A stretch of 64,000 bases of DNA from Blastobasis lacticolella (Eukaryota; Arthropoda; Insecta; Lepidoptera; Blastobasidae), in contig LR990058.1 in NCBI GenBank assembly GCA_905147135.1, positions 13,863,349 to 13,927,348 of the forward strand. The letters run 5' to 3'. Of the stretch, positions 45,101-54,895 are shown one piece after another. Both the position numbers and the translations under genes were made by a program. The notes beneath the pieces are model-generated. The model searched no databases. It worked only from the letters and a program-made list of their open reading frames with translations, and was not told the origin of the DNA. Within the stretch, counting starts at the first letter, position 1; every line of letters starts with the position of its first letter.

Positions 45101-46913
45101 GAATAATATATGACAGAGGAGAACGATTTTATTTATGACAAAGAAATCACGGAACGACGGCTCTCGGAAGCTACGGTTCCACGAATAAGTTGCCTATATT
45201 TTTTTTATGAAAAGGATTATCAGGAAATTCACTTGTACCTCGGCACACGTGGATCGTGCAAATGTACCGCGTATAGTACAACCTACCCACTGAATCGTGA
45301 CTGACTGTGGAACCTTTTCGCAGTAAGTGTCGTACTGATTTTTCTTGTCGGGCAATGCGATGTGACAATGATATTTTCTGTGAAATGGTTCCACAGTAAG
45401 TGATTCAGTTTGTTCGATAGTACATAATCATCAAGCTCCGCCTATCACAGTCCGCTACTGGACTGCAGTAATCTGAATGTCAGGTTTCATCACGATGATT
45501 TCCCTAACCATAAGAGCATCGGTTAGCATTCAACTAATGTATATAACTCAGAAAAGAGTCACTGGTATATGGCCGCAGTGGGATTCTAACCTTGTACCTC
45601 TCGCATACAGGTCGGATACCTTAACCGTTCAATCCTTACTACTTAGGTACGTCTGTCTGCCACAGAGGTCCTTAACGCGGTAAACAGAAATCAGAAAGGT
45701 TATTGATTGTTACATAGGTGTACAATAAGAAATTACATGAATAAACAACGCCACAGAAAGGTATAAGTATTATTTTTTCCAAGCCATTTTCGATATTCAC
45801 CACGTTACGAGGCTTATTTCGGCATGTTTATTTCATGAGGTGCTAAACTTTTACTAATACTTATCGATTCGTTTCATGACACACACGGGATGGTTTATTC
45901 AGCTACGTTACTCGGGGAGGCGCCTACAAAGCCTTATTTAAGACGTGATAACAATATTATTTTCTTTGCGCGTTATGGTAGATTGATCAAAGGATAAATC
46001 AGTGTCTGATTTAGCAAATTTTGGAGTATCGCTTCACGACATTTTCGTGTGTAAAAATATTATTTGCCCTTGAAAATTTTGTGGGTGATAGATGTACGCG
46101 GTTTTTAGTTCACGAACTTACTTGACTTGCTTGTCTGTGAATTCATGTGAATAACTGTGAAAGTCAGTCATTTTCCTCTTGGCGAGGCTGATCATTCTCT
46201 TTATCATCGTTCATCATCATGTAGAAGAACGTCATGGTTAGTCATATTTTTACATATGACAGCTTTTTTAAATTCCTTTTTCTAAACCGATCCCTATGAA
46301 AGTTTGGATGTATACTGAGTTCCTGTGGCAGCACAATATTATGAAAACAATAATATGATGAGCATCTGATGATGTAGGCAGGAGGTAGACACAAAACCAT
46401 AAAGTTAATTAACCAATTTTATGCGCAAAACATAACTGCACGAGACGCATCCCAAAAAAATGGCAGCTCGCGTCTCGCGGCATATTGGATCACCAGCGAA
46501 CGTGCTCGACGGTGACATTATATTAAGCGAGTGTTGTTTATAATTTCCAAAAATCTGTTTTTCTGGGTAATTCTTTCCATTCTCTTTCTCAGTGCCATTT
46601 TTTCCCAATGCTTCATTTTCCTGTACCTACCGTAATTCTATTCCTGTTGCCTGAATTGTGCCAGTACCGTAATTTCCATTCGCATTTTACCCCATATACA
46701 CGTATTTTTTTTCTCCATATATTTAAAAAAATGGCACTGGAAAAATCTTCTCCAAGAGTAAAAAAAACACCAGCTAACCTTCTCCACGATGCAGATGAGG
46801 TGTATCACGCTGCCCATGTCCACGTGGTGCTCGCCAGAGCCCAGGATGAACGCCTCGGGCACCACGATCTGAAGCCGCACGTAGTGGGATACAATCCCCG
46901 TGCGCGTCGACAC
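36603..46913 (-). CDS. dpr: Dpr-family immunoglobulin-domain protein, last three exons
   Basis: C-terminal part of a neuronal cell-surface recognition protein that in flies pairs with DIP receptors. Exons in coding order: 46913-46779, 37793-37577, 36718-36603. The first ends the Ig1 domain (VSTRTGIVSHYVRLQIVV) and opens Ig2, whose first cysteine lies in LICIVEK. The second carries most of Ig2 (YVFWYHNDRMINYD, RTQSRLTVRGA, DSGNYTC, ASIHVFVSEG). The third gives a short juxtamembrane piece and a hydrophobic C-terminus (HCLMLLASVLLHF), fitting a GPI or membrane anchor. Phases 0 then 1 match, with donors GTTAGC and GTGAGT and pyrimidine-rich acceptors. Total here is 468 nt including stop, 155 codons of protein. 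The second intron is 9 kb before Ig2; the last is 858 nt. The signal peptide and most of Ig1 are absent and should lie beyond position 64000. The motifs resemble the dpr6/8/9/21-like group, but the paralogue is unresolved. Confidence 0.92.
37190..37556 (+). pseudogene. Non-LTR retrotransposon 3' end, copy 2 (last dpr intron)
   Basis: Plus-strand coding remnants include FSLVRFGCGMT and, after frameshifts, a DYDMGSFKRYIRGLFRGG stretch with a stop. It then runs through GGTGTTGCTGATGTCTATTG and GGTGGCCCGCTTGCCTGTTT to an A-rich end. It lies antisense in the dpr intron, and its tail ends only about 20 nt from the Ig2 exon donor. Copy 1 is at 368-645. Confidence 0.7.
38117..38310 (+). pseudogene. 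RTE-type LINE C-terminal fragment (dpr intron)
   Basis: CTAAGAAGCGATGGATTGAC and ATCGCCGAGTCGGATGCGAG correspond to the KKRWIDIAESDA codons. It ends AACTGACCGCTCGGGTGATGATGAT. Frameshifted and 5'-truncated. Confidence 0.7.
38440..38635 (+). pseudogene. RTE-type LINE C-terminal fragment, second copy
   Basis: ACCTGCCTGTAACAGAAAAG, AGCGATGAATTGACATCACT and GAGAGCCGACGGCTTACGAC match the same family. More diverged than the copy 130 bp upstream, so it is a separate insertion or an old tandem. Confidence 0.65.
38640..40150. other. dpr intron interior, no feature recognised
   Basis: Only vague similarities: about 39510-39740 shares short words (CGTTAGG...CCTCCTAA, then CAGTTTCGGGAGCCGATGGG) with about 58910-59005, suggesting a decayed repeat. 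No ORF with a recognisable domain. Confidence 0.4.
40161..40376. mobile_element. TA-flanked MITE (GAGCTCGTC family), copy 3
   Basis: Same ends as copies 1 and 2, with TA on both sides (40159-40160 and 40377-40378). About 45 bp of the interior, including the CAACTGAATGAC block, is deleted relative to copy 2. Confidence 0.85.
40937..41325 (-). mobile_element. Non-autonomous Helitron, minus copy 1
   Basis: The 3' end lies at the left: CCGCCGCGACTTCGTTCGCG hairpin next to ACTAATGG (an eroded CTAG). The interior AAACTACGCAACGGATTG region, AGATCTTTTAAACT and, toward the 5' end, CGCTTCCCGCCG-type words (read inverted) match 49269-49545 and 53866-54045. No Rep/helicase coding sequence. Confidence 0.65.
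41463..41795 (-). mobile_element. SINE family A, minus copy
   Basis: CATCATGGCGTCAATATCCC, GTTACCAGGGGAACCTAACT and CCGAAAGAGCATCGGTTAGT are reverse complements of the family body. The tRNA-like head at the right is degenerate. Confidence 0.75.
42119..42152. repeat. AAAT microsatellite
   Basis: About seven AAAT units end a tail-like segment that includes TGTTGGTGAACCAAAA, as in a LINE 3' terminus. A near-twin lies at about 61330-61375 (GCTGTTGGTAATCCAATAAG then AAATA runs). Confidence 0.6.
42607..42825. mobile_element. MITE with about 80-bp inverted arms (GGCTAA family), copy 1
   Basis: The left arm (GGCTAACTGTAACTGTG, ACAACAATTCTCTGATTT, TTACTTTTGCGATTTCG) is mirrored by the right arm (CGCAAAAGTAACGATTTC, AATCAGAGAATTGTTGGC, TTAGCC). 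TA precedes and follows the element. The short centre has a TTTAATAGTTTCA word. Copy 2 is at 55372-55590. Non-coding. Confidence 0.85.
43045..43345 (+). pseudogene. LINE RT C-terminal fragment plus 3' tail
   Basis: The ORF remnant reads FRLCNELPGEYNMELFKIGG then a stop, typical of the last residues of a jockey/CR1-like RT protein. It is followed by TTTGCAAACGTCCATAGGCT and CCGTACGCTTGTTTGCCACT, the tail seen also at 16595-16685. Confidence 0.65.
43540..43665 (+). mobile_element. Helitron 3' end with a perfect 20-bp stem hairpin
   Basis: GTAAGGGCTTGGGGTAAGGG (43573-43592) and its exact inverse (43598-43617) are separated by 5 nt. Next comes ATGCGAACGAAGTCGCGCCG, the family hairpin word, ending GGGTCCACAAGT. 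The long stem seems to be an expanded CCCTACCC-type tract that other copies carry unfolded. Confidence 0.6.
43687..44050 (-). mobile_element. SINE family A, minus copy, near complete
   Basis: Reverse-complement body (CGAGGGCCCGGGGTCCGCCT, CAGTCGCCTGAATATGCAGG, GTAAGAGCATCGGTTAGTGT) and tRNA-like head (GGGGTTCGAACCCGGTGCCT, CTGCTCGGCCACC). Confidence 0.8.
44170..45288. other. dpr intron, retroposon tails only
   Basis: 44445-44590 is a tail with GGTTGCCTGGAAGAAATCAC, GCGATAAGGCCGCCGG and an A run before ATTCATTCATT. 44640-44950 contains a decayed transposon segment with GCATCGATATCGGTCTATCC and GAGAGCTATGGCGTCAC, resembling 37020-37130. No host coding exon is seen. Confidence 0.45.
45289..45409. 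mobile_element. Small fold-back element
   Basis: ACTGAATCGTGACTGACTGT then GGAACCTTTTCGCAG at the left is mirrored by CTGTGAAATGGTTCCACAGT and AAGTGATTCAGT at the right. About 60 bp lies between. Non-coding. Confidence 0.5.
45470..45650 (-). mobile_element. SINE family A, minus fragment
   Basis: CAGGTTTCATCACGATGATT, TAAGAGCATCGGTTAGCATT and CTCAGAAAAGAGTCACTGGT are reverse complements of the head-proximal body. The tail half is missing. Confidence 0.7.
45700..46770. other. dpr intron, no feature recognised
   Basis: AT-rich interior of the 9-kb intron. No repeats or ORFs of interest were recognised. Confidence 0.4.
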
Positions 46914-47280
46914 CTGGAAATTAGGATGGGCGGGTTGTGAATATGGGTATAATCTAAACCTTTATTTACATTAAAAGCTTTATTTTAAATAAAAACCTTT
47001 CTCTAAATTACCTACTTAAATAGGTAAATGGGTACCTATATAGTTTAGAAATAGAAATAGAAATATTTATTTGTCTAAAAATTAACAGGTTTGTATCCAT
47101 TATATTTTAGATTATTCATTATTACAGACAAAATGGTCCATGATTCAGCGTTTGGGTGCAGGTAGAACCCACACCCGTTTACTAGTGTAAAATTCGGTCA
47201 TAACGTTCCAGACCCGTTTACGCAGGAACCACATTGAATTTCGAGCTAAATTATAGAGTATATGTTATTCTGGGCTATAA

Positions 47281-47425
47281 GCCATCATCATGCCAGCCAA
47301 TAACGCTCACTGCTGGGTATAGGCCTTCTCCAGAGATCGCCACAAAGGCCGGTCCTGTGCCTTCTGCATCCAGCTGGTACCTGCGATCTTTACCAGGTCG
47401 TCGGTCTACCTTGCGGGACTATAAG
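47281..47425 (-). pseudogene. RTE/BovB-like RT C-terminal fragment
   Basis: The minus strand reads DDLVKIAGTSWMQKAQDRPL then WRSLEKAYTQQ and a stop, followed by the GGCATGATGATGG-type tail. The DDLxKxAG...WR...EAYxQQ pattern is the conserved end of many insect RTE-type elements. Confidence 0.75.
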
Positions 47426-48374
47426 CTATATTGCTGCCAAATTTAATGAAAATCCATTAAATAGTTTTTGCGTGAAGGTAATACGTTTATTACATTTGAT
47501 TAAATTCGGTCGTCTAAATTCATAAGCAAAAAGCGTGAGTCCAAATCAAAGTGGAATCTATTGCTCATAGAATAAGGTAAATTTTTGCATCACTTATATT
47601 GTGTTACGCGTCGTCCCGCATTTTAAAAGGCGTGATACAATAATGGAGTTTATTTTATAAGCAATACACTACACTTTGATTAAATATAATACTCCGGCAC
47701 GAGTCGGACCTCTTAACTATTAGGCCACCGACGCTCCATGCCCAATATACGACTATTGCTACGAAAACGGAAAAACCCGCGAGGGTAGTCTACAAAGAAT
47801 TGCTATCCACATGCTCATCTAAGCAGCCGATTAGAGGCTTCCTTTTCTAGAGCTGCTTATATTTTATTAAGAGAACCCATCTCATTACGCTCACGTAGCC
47901 CCGGGGGCTCCAATTTGATAAACCTATAAAGGGGTATATGGATACACGGTAGTGTGTCCACCAAGTTCGGGAAATGGGAGGCAATGTGCGTTATCTTGTG
48001 GTGAATGCACAGAGCGAGCGAAGGGTCTGTGTGCAGGCCACATAGCATTGTTATCGTTACCTTTATGCTGTAAAATAAATTATAAATAAAAATTATAACT
48101 CATAATAGTATGAGAAATGTTTGCAAACTGTGCAAATGATAATCTAGTGTAGTTTGTGCATACAACTACAAACTATTCAGCAATCGCTCGCACTGTTGCA
48201 CAGTGAAATAGTTTCAAGTTAATTTACGAGCACCCATAGCTCAAAATATGTTTGACACTTATAGTTTCAGTGTCCATTGGTATACTTATCTTAGCAAACA
48301 ATATACCAAGTTTCATCGTTAAACAATTGACAAATATCCTGAGCGGTAGAAAATTTGTGAACTTGGCATCCATC

Positions 48375-48645
48375 TTAACCAAAGAAATTGGACATCGAGA
48401 CATAGAAGGAGCCTACTCACAGCTGACGTCACATTCTATATTCCGTTTCTTTTTTAATGGTGCAAATAAAATGCCCATAAGGGACGGCTATAAGTTGTCA
48501 AATACCCCTCCATAACCTCTGCTATTCTCAAATTTGGTGGCCTTGGTCATCTTAGTGTATAGCTTTTTGTATGACATTGAGTCTTTTGTATACAGTTGTG
48601 ACAGCTTGACAGTGTTAATTCTCCATAGGTCGAGGCTCCATCAAT
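48375..48645 (+). repeat. Uncharacterised dispersed repeat, copy 2
   Basis: Counterpart of 26963-27210 (AGGGACGGCTATAAGTTGTC, CTCAAATTTGGTGGCCTTGG). A Helitron was inserted just after its end. Confidence 0.65.
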
Positions 48646-48651
48646 GCTCTA

Positions 48652-48835
48652 TCTATACTAATATTATAAAGAGGAAAGGTTCGATTTTTTGTTTGTTTGT
48701 TTGTATTGAATAGGCTTCGAAACTACTGGAATGATTTCAAAAATTCTTTCACCGTTGGGAAGCTACACTATGTGACATAGGCTATATACCCGTGTACCCG
48801 TAGTGGTACCCGTGCGAAGCCGGGGCGGCTGCTAG
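48652..48835 (+). mobile_element. Non-autonomous Helitron, complete, 184 bp
   Basis: It starts TCTATACTAATATTATAAAG after an A and ends GCGGCTGCTAG before a T, the expected A/T insertion site and CTAG terminus. The terminal region CCCGTGCGAAGCCGGGGCGG can form the usual 3' hairpin. No coding sequence. This 5' end is widespread in lepidopteran Helitrons (from general knowledge). Confidence 0.8.
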
Positions 48836-49124
48836 TGTCGAATATCGCTGATCTCAACTCTCGAATCGGCAACACCTAACATGTCGCGTGCTTTGTAGTG
48901 AACTTGTCCCTTTTTCACATTTATGTTTCGGTAGGAGAGTATTTTCGGCAGGAGATAGCATCCGCGGTTCAGAGTTGAATGTTTAAACGCGCAACATTGT
49001 ATGCAGATGATATCACCCCATTTACATAGAGGGAATGATTCCGATCTGAATGGGTTGGGAGTTCTGCAGGCTCACTGTTCAGTGGTTCGACAGGTACAGG
49101 TGTTTGCTGTATTTAACAAATAAG

Positions 49125-49180
49125 TAAAATAAATAAATAATCGTGGACTTTACACAGCGCTCTCTAACCCCAAACTAAGA
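49125..49180 (-). mobile_element. SINE family B fragment
   Basis: AAATAAATAATCGTGGAC followed by ACACAGCGCTCTCTAACCCC and AAACTAAG is the 3' end of a family B SINE. The tRNA-like head is absent. Confidence 0.6.
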
Positions 49181-49268
49181 ATGACTGACTGATTTGACTT
49201 GATATTATAGATTATAAAGAACGTCCCCATCATATTGTGGTACCGATAAACGATATTTAGATATAACT

Positions 49269-49545
49269 AGTGGACCTGGCGCGACTTCGTTCGCGTGGCG
49301 ACCTACCCCTACCCTACCCCTACTTTATCTCTACCTACCCTTTTTTCTACCCTACATCTACACTACACCTACTTTACCCCGTTTTTCTTGCCTATAAACC
49401 CTCCTATTGAATCACTCTATCTATTGAAGATAACCGCAATAAAATTCGTTGCGTAGTTTAAAAGATCTAAGCGTACATATATACATACATACATAGATAA
49501 GGACAGACGGCGGGAAGAGACTATGTTTTATACTATATATCTCTG
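49269..49545 (-). mobile_element. Non-autonomous Helitron, minus copy 2
   Basis: The left edge ACTAGTGGACCTGGCGCGAC and TTCGTTCGCGTGG is the 3' terminus (CTAG then hairpin, inverted). A CCTACCC-rich tract follows, then TTGCGTAGTTTAAAAGATCT and GACGGCGGGAAGAGACTATG. Shared with 40937-41325 and 53866-54045. Confidence 0.75.
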
Positions 49546-49696
49546 AAATACCTTCTCATATTATCGTGTCACAGCACTAGTAAGCAAGCGTGCACATCCC
49601 TATTTAAATAGGCTCTCTCTCTTCTCTAACCACAGCCGAGCCAACATGGCGTTCTATATGTATCTCGTGTACCTAACTAAATAATACAACGGGTTA

Positions 49697-49822
49697 TAAC
49701 CCGCGTCACGAAAGAAGAGACTTGTCAAATGGCAGTGGAGGGGATTTCGCGCAGGTAATCGTATACAGCGCAAGTCGAACCACGTGACCCGCCAAGTCTC
49801 TTCTTATTTGACACTAGCTATA
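49697..49822. mobile_element. Small fold-back MITE, copy 2
   Basis: Same arms as 10896-10999 (ACCCGCGTCACGAAAGAAGA, CCGCCAAGTCTCTTCTTATT), with extra central bases (CGTATACAGCGCAAGTCG) absent from copy 1. Confidence 0.7.
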
Positions 49823-49840
49823 AATACAGCTCATAGGGTG

Positions 49841-50255
49841 GAGCGTCAGTGGCCTAGTGGTAAAGGTGTCCGACACGAAAGTACAAAATACAAATACAAA
49901 CAAGTTTATTTAAAAAATCAAATTAATGAAAGTGAGAGGTATCGTTATCGAATCCCACTGCCGCCATGTACCAATGACTCTTTTTTTAATTATGTACGTT
50001 AGTTGAACACTAACCGATGCTCTTACGATGAGGGAAAACTTCGCGATGAAACGTACTCATTAAACGACTGAAAGTGTACAATCCATGATACAATCTGGTA
50101 AGGTTCCCGTGCCAGCAGGGTCATGGAGGTCAGTTCGCAGTCGCTCCACTGTAATTACCTGATCTGCCAAATCCTGTTTCATGGCCAAGACGGAGCCCAA
50201 GCCCTCGTGCGCGAGAGCATAACCGGGACTAACGCCAAGATGATTATTTAGGGAT
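49841..50255 (+). mobile_element. SINE family A with internal insertion
   Basis: The head GAGCGTCAGTGGCCTAGTGG is separated from the B-box region (ATCGAATCCCACTGCCGCCA) by an extra stretch with ACAAAATACAAATACAAACA. The family body then continues to GCCAAGATGATTATT. Confidence 0.75.
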
Positions 50256-50389
50256 TAATTATTACAAGAGAAACCTAATTAAATCTAATTTAAAAAATGT
50301 CTGTAACCACAGCTACCTCACTACAATTACATTAGGTCGTTTTCTCGAATTGGAATAACTGAAAGCATAACAACAGCGGGCACTGGACT

Positions 50390-50745
50390 GTGTATTTACA
50401 TTGGCGTACCCGAATTCGAATAGTAAGGAATTCGGGCGTAGGGTTGCGCGTCTGTCGGTATCCTTCAAGTTGCATTTCGGAGAGCGCAGCAGTTGCACGA
50501 CCTGATTCCGCCGGCCCATTTCCCCGGTTGGGAAACACGATCGCGGCGAAAGCGTCATCCTTATGTCGTGGATCTTCCAGCTATCCGAGCCGCTTTGGTT
50601 CAACCTTTATAATACGTACGGCTAAGGAATGCCTGTGAGTCTATTCCTGAGCGTTACAATCTGGACGCCTTCAAGGCTAGAGTCAATAAGCTGGTCCTCG
50701 ACAGGCATGCTGCAGCACCAGGAGAGATGGCGGTCAAATGTTAGT
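50390..50745 (+). pseudogene. Non-LTR retrotransposon RT C-terminal fragment
   Basis: GACCTGATTCCGCCGGCCCA, ATGTCGTGGATCTTCCAGCT, GGACGCCTTCAAGGCTAGAG and GAGATGGCGGTCAAATGTTA correspond to the family at 15789-16082, with frameshifts and a short deletion. Confidence 0.7.
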
Positions 50746-50749
50746 TCTT

Positions 50750-51655
50750 ATAAAAAAATCGATATCCCGAATTTGGGATAGTTCAAAAAGACACTAACCT
50801 AACCGACAGAGCAAGTGGAATAAACCCAGAACAAGTTTACATACCTATTATACTCGAATATTTTCTAAACTACTGAATAGATTTTAATGAAAAAAAGCTA
50901 AGAGCTACCTTGATTAAATGGGGGAATAATTGGCACAACAAATTTTCTAAATGCGAACGTATCGGCTACTCTTATTTACACATTCCAAAACTCCCCGAAT
51001 AAAAGGAAACGATCCATGTAATCGCGCCATTAAAAGAATAAACAAGTACTTCAAAGCAAAGAACGAAAACGCTAGCTAATAGCTAAGACATGCCCAGCCT
51101 TCTAGACCTCACTCCGGTACCTACTGATTTAAAGAGAAAACATATCGCTGGATCGTTGCGAAAGACTTCCTAATCGGAACCTATGTACAGTGGTCTCGAA
51201 AAAAGGGAGCAAATGTTTTATTATTGGGAGCAAATATCAGTAAAAACAGGGCAGCGGCTCCCTTTGTAAATAAATACGGGGGAACAAGAAACAATGTGTT
51301 ATACATGAGGGCCCACAAAACAATCAGAGCGTACGTGAGCTGAATACTAGTGACGTGATATTGACGTAATGGACTCCCAGCCATGGAGTTCATATTACGC
51401 ACAAAGAAACTGGGTCCCAGAACGCGACCCTGTGTGACCCCGAGTCATTTACTCTTATCAGTTAGGTTACGAAGGTTAGGTGTAACCTCAAATCGGAGCC
51501 TTAATCAAACTTGGCATTTTAGGTTATAACGGAGCAAGTTCTGAGTAAATATACAAATAATCGGGCGCTGTTACTTGCTTTTGGTACTCCGTGACATTTG
51601 GAAAATTGTTAATTTCCACATGTTTGTCTAAATTTAGGTTTAATTAGTCACTAAA
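50750..51655. other. No feature recognised
   Basis: The ORF at 51181-51402 (minus) has hydrophobic patches but no recognisable family. No dpr exon is found here. Confidence 0.4.
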
Positions 51656-51658
51656 CGA

Positions 51659-51925
51659 AGTGGCCGTGTGGTGTCCAGCAGAGTAGAATAGCACCAACCT
51701 TTTACACTTGTGGGTGTTGTATAAGGTGATTAAAGTTTTTGAGGCAAAAGATCTAGAGTCTCTGTAGGCTGAAAATGGGCAGCAGCTTTAACTATTGTTA
51801 TATATTATTTATAAAACACTGCGATCTCCAATCCGCCTTCCAATCGTGGAGGTTATGCCAAAAACATCCTCTTTCGTGGGAGAGGCCCTAAGTCTGGACT
51901 GCAGTTGTGGGCTGTGATGATGAAA
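51659..51925 (+). mobile_element. SINE family C
   Basis: GTGGCCGTGTGGTGTCCAGC, ACACTTGTGGGTGTTGTATA, GAAAATGGGCAGCAGC, CTGCGATCTCCAATCCGCCT and TCTTTCGTGGGAGAGGCCCT, ending GGGCTGTGATGATGA. Confidence 0.8.
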
Positions 51926-52548
51926 CGAAATATAACTATCATATAATTTAAATCTAGACAAGTGTTCAAGAGAGGTGTCAGTAAAAATAAAGCTCATATT
52001 TAATTGATACAACATCCACGTAATGAGATTACAATATTTTTCATACATATAAGGAATTTGAATGAGTGAATGAATGAATGAACACTATATTGCATAAATA
52101 CAGGACACAGTGGGTACCTATCGGTAACGGTAACAGAGAAAACAACAGGCGCCCTTATCGCATATTAAAAAATACTAATAAAACAATACATACAATAATA
52201 AAGAAGATCGATCCTGTCACAAAACTATTTAAGTAGCACAAGAGCACTCAGCCTATCAAAATGTCACTTCAATGCGACGCCGTTATTTATTTCTAGGGAC
52301 CAAATGAAATGTTGCTAGAAGGATACCACTATTACTAACATTCCCTTTATGTTATCGAAGCAAAAGTATCTTGTTGCGAACATGTGCCACATACAAGACG
52401 TTTATTTTGGGTTATCTTTACGAATGAGAGAATAGAGCTCCTGATTTAGGTTATAATAAGAACGTATTCTCAGTTCGGTTTAACCCAAAGACTTTCGATA
52501 ATAGTGGTAGTTGTATCTACTTATAGAGTGAGTAGTAGATTGTAGAAA
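51926..52548. other. Retroposon tail and AT-rich spacer
   Basis: 52060-52175 has GAATGAATGAATGAAC and, read inverted, GCGATAAGGGCGCCTGTTG, so it is a minus-strand retroposon tail like 17257-17475. The rest is unassigned. Confidence 0.45.
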
Positions 52549-52885
52549 GAGCGTCGGTGGTCGAGCGGTCAGAGTATCCGACTCGTAAGCCAGAGGTCCC
52601 GGGTTCGAATCCCGCTCTGGCCATGTACCAACGACTGTTTTCTGAGTTATGTACATTAGTTAAATACTAACCGATGCTCTTACGGTGAGGGAAAACATCG
52701 TGATGAAACCTGCACATTCAGGCGACTGGATGTGTAACCATGATTCAATCTGGTCAGGTTCCCCTGGCAGTCGATCCACTGTAATTACCTTACCTGCCTA
52801 ATCCTGGATCGTGGTCAAGGCGGACCCCGGGCCCTCGTGCGCGAGAGCACAACCGGGACATTAACGCCAAGATGATGATGATGAT
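52549..52885 (+). mobile_element. SINE family A, complete copy
   Basis: GCGTCGGTGGTCGAGCGGTC and CCCGGGTTCGAATCCCGCTC form the tRNA-like head. The body runs to ACGCCAAGATGATGATGATG. A short middle deletion removes the GTAGCAGGGTCATGGAGG block. Confidence 0.85.
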
Positions 52886-52936
52886 GGTAGATCGTAGAAA
52901 GGTAGGTAATACAGGAATATACTCTTAACATTATGG

Positions 52937-53225
52937 TCATCATCATACCAGCCCATAACAGTCCACTGCAGGACTTAGGGCCGGTCCCATGAGAAGGCAG
53001 GTCATTACCACAATCTCTAAACACTATACTTGGCAGGCGGGTTGGAGATCGCAGTGTTCTGTATTTATATATAGTAATGGAAAACTCTGTTGCCCATTTT
53101 CCAGCCCACGGAGACTCCAGAACTACAAAAGACTTTTGTCTCGAAAACATTATTCGCCTTGTTCGACACCCACGAGTGTAAGGGGTTGGTGCAATTCTAC
53201 TCAGCCAGACACCATACGGCTAGTA
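52937..53225 (-). mobile_element. SINE family C, minus copy
   Basis: CATCATCATACCAGCCCATA, GTTGGAGATCGCAGTGTTCT, CCCATTTTCCAGCCCACGGA and CACCCACGAGTGTAAGGGGT are reverse complements of the family. Confidence 0.8.
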
Positions 53226-53621
53226 TTAAGGTATTAGGTACAAATTAATGAAGTAAGCCTTATTAGCAACATTTTTACGGTTAAGTATTTAAAAATAAAA
53301 TTGTCTATATTTCCATAATAACGATAGCCAAACAAGAAGGAACATAACTAGTTGTACGTAACGTACTTGGTGGGCGTGAAGTCTGAACCTAATGGCAGTA
53401 TCCTGCAAGCTATATTCCCTGTTTACTCCTGCAACTCCTTACACTGAAATAACCACTATTTTTAATCACAAAGGGGTAGCTGAAAGTGCTGAGTTGAAAT
53501 ACATACATACATCACACTAGCGTAGACGGTTAAAATACGTACTCGTTATTTGTATTACGCTCTGAGTAATTAAAGAAGTTTATAATTAAAAAATTGCGTC
53601 TTTTATCTTAAAATATAAGGA
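53226..53621. other. No feature recognised
   Basis: AT-rich spacer without ORF or repeat evidence. Confidence 0.4.
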
Positions 53622-53850
53622 CAAACACTAGCCGATGCTCTACGGTAAGGGAAAACATAGCGATGCAACCTGCACATTCGGGCGACTGAAAGTGTAACCA
53701 TGATCCAATCTGGTCAAGTTCGCCTGTTGATATGATGTTCGCAAGGGGATCAGAAGGCAGTCGCTCCACTGTATTATTACCTGATTTGATAAATCCGGGA
53801 TATTGGTCAAGGCAGGGGGTCCCATTCGCGTCATCAACAACATGATGATT
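53622..53850 (+). mobile_element. SINE family A, 5'-truncated
   Basis: GGACAAACACTAGCCGATGC, GGTAAGGGAAAACATAGCGA and GGCAGTCGCTCCACTG are present. The tRNA-like head is missing. A Helitron adjoins its right end. Confidence 0.7.
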
Positions 53851-53865
53851 ATTTTATTTATTACT

Positions 53866-54045
53866 AGTGTACCCGGCGCGACTTCGTTCGCGTACCCCTA
53901 CCTTCCCTTTATTTTCTTGCTTATAAACCTTCCTCTTGAATCACTCTATCTATTGTTAAAAACCGCATTAAAATCCGTTGCGTACTTTAAAAGATCTGAT
54001 CGCACATAAATATAGACGACGAGAAGCGACTATGTTTTATATTAA
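53866..54045 (-). mobile_element. Non-autonomous Helitron, minus copy 3
   Basis: ACTAGTGTACCCGGCGCGAC and TTCGTTCGCGTACC mark the 3' end. The interior AATCCGTTGCGTACTTTAAA and GAGAAGCGACTATGTTTTAT is shared with copies 1 and 2. It is the shortest of the three. Confidence 0.75.
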
Positions 54046-54730
54046 GTAAATAAACAATTCACAACTACACCCACACCCTGCATACTACAATCCCCTCGAA
54101 GATTACTATTTAAATTTTGCAATACTTCCACTACGTACGTGCTACGTGGCCGGAATACGCAACCTTATCCTCTAACAGGGTATTGTAACTTGCGTTCTTT
54201 ACGGCCTAGGCACCCTTGCCCGATTTGGCTCCAGCCCAGCCGAGAGCATCCCTCGGATTAATCTTTACTGTTACTGTGCAGACACGGTTGCGTAAGAAAG
54301 CAGGGTGCAAAGGGGGTCATGACGGGCGCGTGTCAAAGGGGTTTTAGGTGCTTCATCAGTCATAGCCGAGCCTACGTTTGAAATGTAGATCACAGCTATT
54401 TGGGAACTAAAGGTGGCTCTACTGTGTGTGCTTGAGGCTGTGGCCTAGGCTATCCATTGATTAAATGATTTTTAGGTCTTACGTGCTAGTCAATTCATTT
54501 GTGTATGTATGTTTCCTATGGACTCCGAAACGGGTGGACCGATTTTGATGCAATTTTCAGGCAATATTATTACTTATTTAACCCAGTTTTACCCGTCCTT
54601 TGAAGTACTGGTACCAGTACGAAGCCTTAGCGAGTGATTTTGTTCAAGCAAGTACGATTAATGGTATTTTTGTTATTGCGTTGTGACAAACAAACACTCT
54701 TGACGACTTTTTGACTTTTGATTGATTCAG
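54046..54730. other. No gene recognised
   Basis: Includes a repeat-like ACGGGTGGACCGATTTTGAT word at about 54530, common in transposon 3' regions. Nothing else is assigned. Confidence 0.4.
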
Positions 54731-54731
54731 T

Positions 54732-54895
54732 TTGGTATCATGCCGCCGGTCTGCCACGCAGAGGTTCGATTCCCAGCCGAGCAGTTATTGAAATGATGAG
54801 TTTTAACGGGTGTGAGTGTAGTATGTTGAATCAAAAAGTTTATAAGTAGTTTATCAGTTATCTAACTACTTTAGGCTAAATTGCTTTAGGCTGAA
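54732..54895 (+). mobile_element. SINE family B, plus copy, diverged
   Basis: CCGCCGGTCTGCCACGCAGA, GGTTCGATTCCCAGCCGAGC, GAAATGATGAGTTTTAACGG and AGTAGTTTATCAGTTATCTA are the plus-strand form of the family found inverted at 28783 and 32774. The 3' end is eroded. Confidence 0.65.
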
